Part shown: one piece after another, positions 5,594 to 6,937 of the stretch
Layout: each line of letters begins with the position of its first letter
Position numbering within the stretch: position 1 is the stretch's first letter
Assembly: GCA_017396055.1 (NCBI GenBank)
Contig: JAFQND010000290.1
Span: 1-6,937 of the forward strand
DNA length: 6,937 bases
Reading direction: 5' to 3'
Origin: Oscillospiraceae bacterium
GTDB lineage: Bacteria; Bacillota; Clostridia; Oscillospirales; Ruminococcaceae
The notes under the pieces: model-generated
The model's database searches: none
Told to the model about the DNA's origin: nothing
What the model saw: only the letters and a program-made list of their open reading frames with translations
Position numbers and translations under genes: made by a program

Positions 5594-5622
5594 ATTCTAT
5601 GCCATGTAGAATAAAAAGTCAA
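5594..5622 (-). promoter_or_regulatory. Sigma-A promoter of the BlaI/M56-M23 operon
   Basis: On the minus strand, TTGACT (5622-5617) and TAGAAT (5599-5594) are separated by 17 bp, each one base off consensus. Transcription would start near 5587, leaving about 60 nt of leader before the repressor start codon. Both predicted operators overlap the promoter, so repressor binding should block RNA polymerase directly. Confidence 0.82.
5595..5611. promoter_or_regulatory. BlaI-type operator 2, between -35 and -10
   Basis: TTCTATGCCATGTAGAA shares the pattern TTCTAnnnCATGTAG with operator 1. It has perfect 5-bp outer arms (TTCTA/TAGAA) but mismatched inner bases, so it may be the weaker site. It overlaps the -10 box and most of the spacer. 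The centres of the two sites are 23 bp apart, about two helical turns, which would place two dimers on similar faces of the DNA. Confidence 0.75.
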
Positions 5623-5647
5623 CCCACTTTTCAAAAAATTCACAAAT

Positions 5648-5680
5648 AAAAAAACAGCCCGTGTTTTTCACACAGGCTGT
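5648..5680 (-). terminator. Rho-independent terminator after the TIM-barrel gene
   Basis: On the minus strand, ACAGCCTGTGT (5680-5670) pairs with ACACGGGCTGT (5664-5654) through one U-G pair, with a GAAAA loop. A run of six T (5653-5648) follows. The stem begins 5 nt after the stop codon of the TIM-barrel gene. On the plus strand the wobble becomes a mismatch, so it acts mainly for the minus strand and insulates the BlaI promoter downstream. Confidence 0.88.
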
Positions 5681-5685
5681 CCGGT

Positions 5686-6501
5686 TCATGCCATCAGATA
5701 GCGATAGATCTCGGCGATATAGGAAAGTTTTGCGTCCCGCATCTCAAGCGGACAGCGGGCTTCACCGGGGATCTCGAAATTGAAGAGACCTTCATAACCC
5801 ACTTCGCGAAGAGCGGCGACCACTTCTTTGAAGTCCACATTGCCCCTGCCGAAGGGGATCAGGTGCTGGTCGCGGTCGCCTTCGTTGTCGGCGATATGAA
5901 TGGCGCGCAGTTTCTTTCCGGCGGTCAGGATGAACTCCCGCTGGGAGGTGGTTCTTACCATGTTCAGATGACCGGTGTCCAGAGTGACGGCGAACTGATC
6001 AGAACCCACCCGGTCAATGATCTCCAGAAGCTGACAGACATGTTCGCTGCCCCGGCGGAAGAGATTCTCCAGGCAGATGAAGATATCCCTGCCTTTGATA
6101 TGGGCGGCGATCTCTTTGAGTTTTACCACATTCAGGTCGTGCATCTCTTCGACCGATTTTTCCTCCATGTTATAGACATCCATATGCAGCACCATGTTCT
6201 GGATGCCGATGGCCTCATACAGATTGATCCAGCGCTTGATGATGTCCACTGCCTCGGGATTGGAGACGATGCGTGCCTGCAGCCAGAGATGACCCTGGGT
6301 GACTTTCATGCCCAGCTCTTCCAGATAGGCTTTGAAGGCGGCGCCGGTCTTTTGGACGTCTTCGTCCCGTTCAGCCAGCATCTGACCGTGGTTGGTGCCC
6401 ATCTCAGAGGCATTGATGCCGTGGGCTTTCAGCCGTGCAAAGGCCTCTTCGGGAGAGAGGTCGGCGTAATAAGCTGACCATACAGAAAATTCCATTGCCA
6501 T
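5686..6501 (-). CDS. Sugar phosphate isomerase/epimerase-like TIM-barrel protein (xylose isomerase-like family)
   Basis: 271 residues, normal for the AP-endonuclease-2/xylose-isomerase-like TIM-barrel family of cytoplasmic, metal-dependent sugar or polyol isomerases, epimerases and dehydratases. Features in order are FSVWSAYYADLSPEEAF as first strand and helix, VTQGHLWL (67-74), MVLHMDVY (103-110), ICLENLF with Glu145, TLDTGHLN with Asp175 and His178, AIHIADNEG with His202, the loop RDQHLIPFGRGNVDF with His213, and NFEIPGE with Glu243. Glu145, Asp175, His202 or His213 and Glu243 fit the usual metal site. AAGGAGA at 6509-6515, 7 nt ahead, favours the first of two close ATGs (6501 over 6495). 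The gene follows the MBL-fold gene by 15 nt and is followed by a terminator, so it ends that operon. No sugar kinase, transporter or dehydrogenase is in view, so the substrate is unknown. Confidence 0.9.
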   Translation of the reverse strand: MAMEFSVWSAYYADLSPEEAFARLKAHGINASEMGTNHGQMLAERDEDVQKTGAAFKAYLEELGMKVTQGHLWLQARIVSNPEAVDIIKRWINLYEAIGIQNMVLHMDVYNMEEKSVEEMHDLNVVKLKEIAAHIKGRDIFICLENLFRRGSEHVCQLLEIIDRVGSDQFAVTLDTGHLNMVRTTSQREFILTAGKKLRAIHIADNEGDRDQHLIPFGRGNVDFKEVVAALREVGYEGLFNFEIPGEARCPLEMRDAKLSYIAEIYRYLMA

Positions 6502-6516
6502 ACTGCTTTCTCCTTT

Positions 6517-6937
6517 TTACTGCCATCTGCCGAAGGTGAACCGGCCTTCGCCCAGGAAGCGGACGAAGCTGTCGCCGTCTTTGGTGACGAGATGGCTCGA
6601 AACGTTCAGTTCTTCCATCCATCTGCGGGTGTCCGGAGTCTTCCAGGGTCCGGTGCCGGGGCCTTTTCCGGCGTCATTGACCCAAAGCCAGTCCGGTGTC
6701 GGCCAGAGGCAGAGCTTCGGCGCGATCAGGGCATAGACCTCTTTCGAGAGGCCCTCCTGACCGTGGTGGGACATCTGGACGATGTCCGCCTTCAGCTTTT
6801 CGGGGCAGTCCAGGATCCGCTCCTCCGCCTCGCAGCCCATATCGCCGGGGAAGAGGACGGTGGTGCCCATCACTTCCACCCGATAAACGGTGGAGGAATT
6901 GTTGCCGGGATTTTCGGCACAGGGCTCATCGTTCGCA
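6517..6937 (-). CDS. MBL-fold metallohydrolase (ComEC-like hydrolase type), C-terminal part
   Basis: The reading frame stays open to the right edge of the window, so this is the last 139 residues of a longer protein; a GTG at 6879 is internal, not a start. The visible part has NNSSTVYRVEV, then TVLFPGDMGCEAEERIL with the metal-site Asp of GDMG, a leucine/lysine stretch, and DIVQMSHHGQEG with the conserved HHG. The same order (substrate strand, GD, E..L, HHG, then a Pro-rich wall) is found in the MBL domain of ComEC/Rec2-type proteins and in stand-alone hydrolases of Firmicutes. A Trp/Pro-rich segment follows (LWPTPDWLW), typical of the stand-alone kind. The HxHxDH metal motif should be in the missing N-terminal part. 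It is the upstream partner of the TIM-barrel gene in one operon. Substrate unknown; a DNA-uptake role cannot be concluded from this part. Confidence 0.82.
   Translation of the reverse strand, partial: ANDEPCAENPGNNSSTVYRVEVMGTTVLFPGDMGCEAEERILDCPEKLKADIVQMSHHGQEGLSKEVYALIAPKLCLWPTPDWLWVNDAGKGPGTGPWKTPDTRRWMEELNVSSHLVTKDGDSFVRFLGEGRFTFGRWQ

Overview
The window reads as ordinary chromosome of a moderately GC-rich, anaerobic, probably gut-associated Firmicute (Clostridia-like). This is inferred from the strong AAGGAG/GGAGG ribosome sites, the canonical sigma-A promoters, a BlaI/M56 regulatory pair, a DUF134 + NifX-like pair, a MalY/PatB aminotransferase and a GH95 fucosidase. No RNA gene, insertion sequence, CRISPR array or phage gene is visible. 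Base and codon use look even across the window.

Layout, left to right. (1) Plus strand, 1-1204: the end of a GH95 alpha-L-fucosidase-type glycoside hydrolase, followed 11 nt later by a class I glutamine-amidotransferase-like peptidase C26 (gamma-glutamyl hydrolase type). (2) Plus strand, 1185-2125: an exact-consensus sigma-A promoter that starts inside the peptidase gene, a small dyad at the expected transcription start, then a translationally coupled pair. The pair is a DUF134 helix-turn-helix protein with a Cys-rich tail and a NifX-like protein with a His/Cys/Asp-rich tail, closed by a strong terminator. (3) Plus strand, 2141-3410: a MalY/PatB-type PLP enzyme with its own promoter. (4) A long hairpin at about 3423-3455 separates it from the convergent minus-strand block and could stop transcription both ways. 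(5) Minus strand, 5622-3460: a BlaI/MecI-family repressor and, 10 nt after its stop codon, a membrane M56 metallopeptidase whose extracellular C-terminus is a complete M23 (LytM-type) peptidase instead of a beta-lactam sensor. Their shared promoter carries two BlaI-type operators, one between -35 and -10 and one over the start site. (6) Minus strand, 6937-5648: the C-terminal half of an MBL-fold hydrolase, followed 15 nt later by a xylose-isomerase-like TIM-barrel protein and a terminator.

The most interesting unit is the BlaI + M56-M23 operon. It looks like a self-regulated signalling module built on the BlaR1/BlaI plan, but wired to a peptidoglycan-peptidase domain and with no resistance gene alongside. 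The M23/M56 combination is already known as a protein family, so novelty would lie in its ligand and regulon. The second is the DUF134/NifX-like pair, in which both proteins end in putative metal-binding tails behind a consensus promoter with an operator-like dyad.
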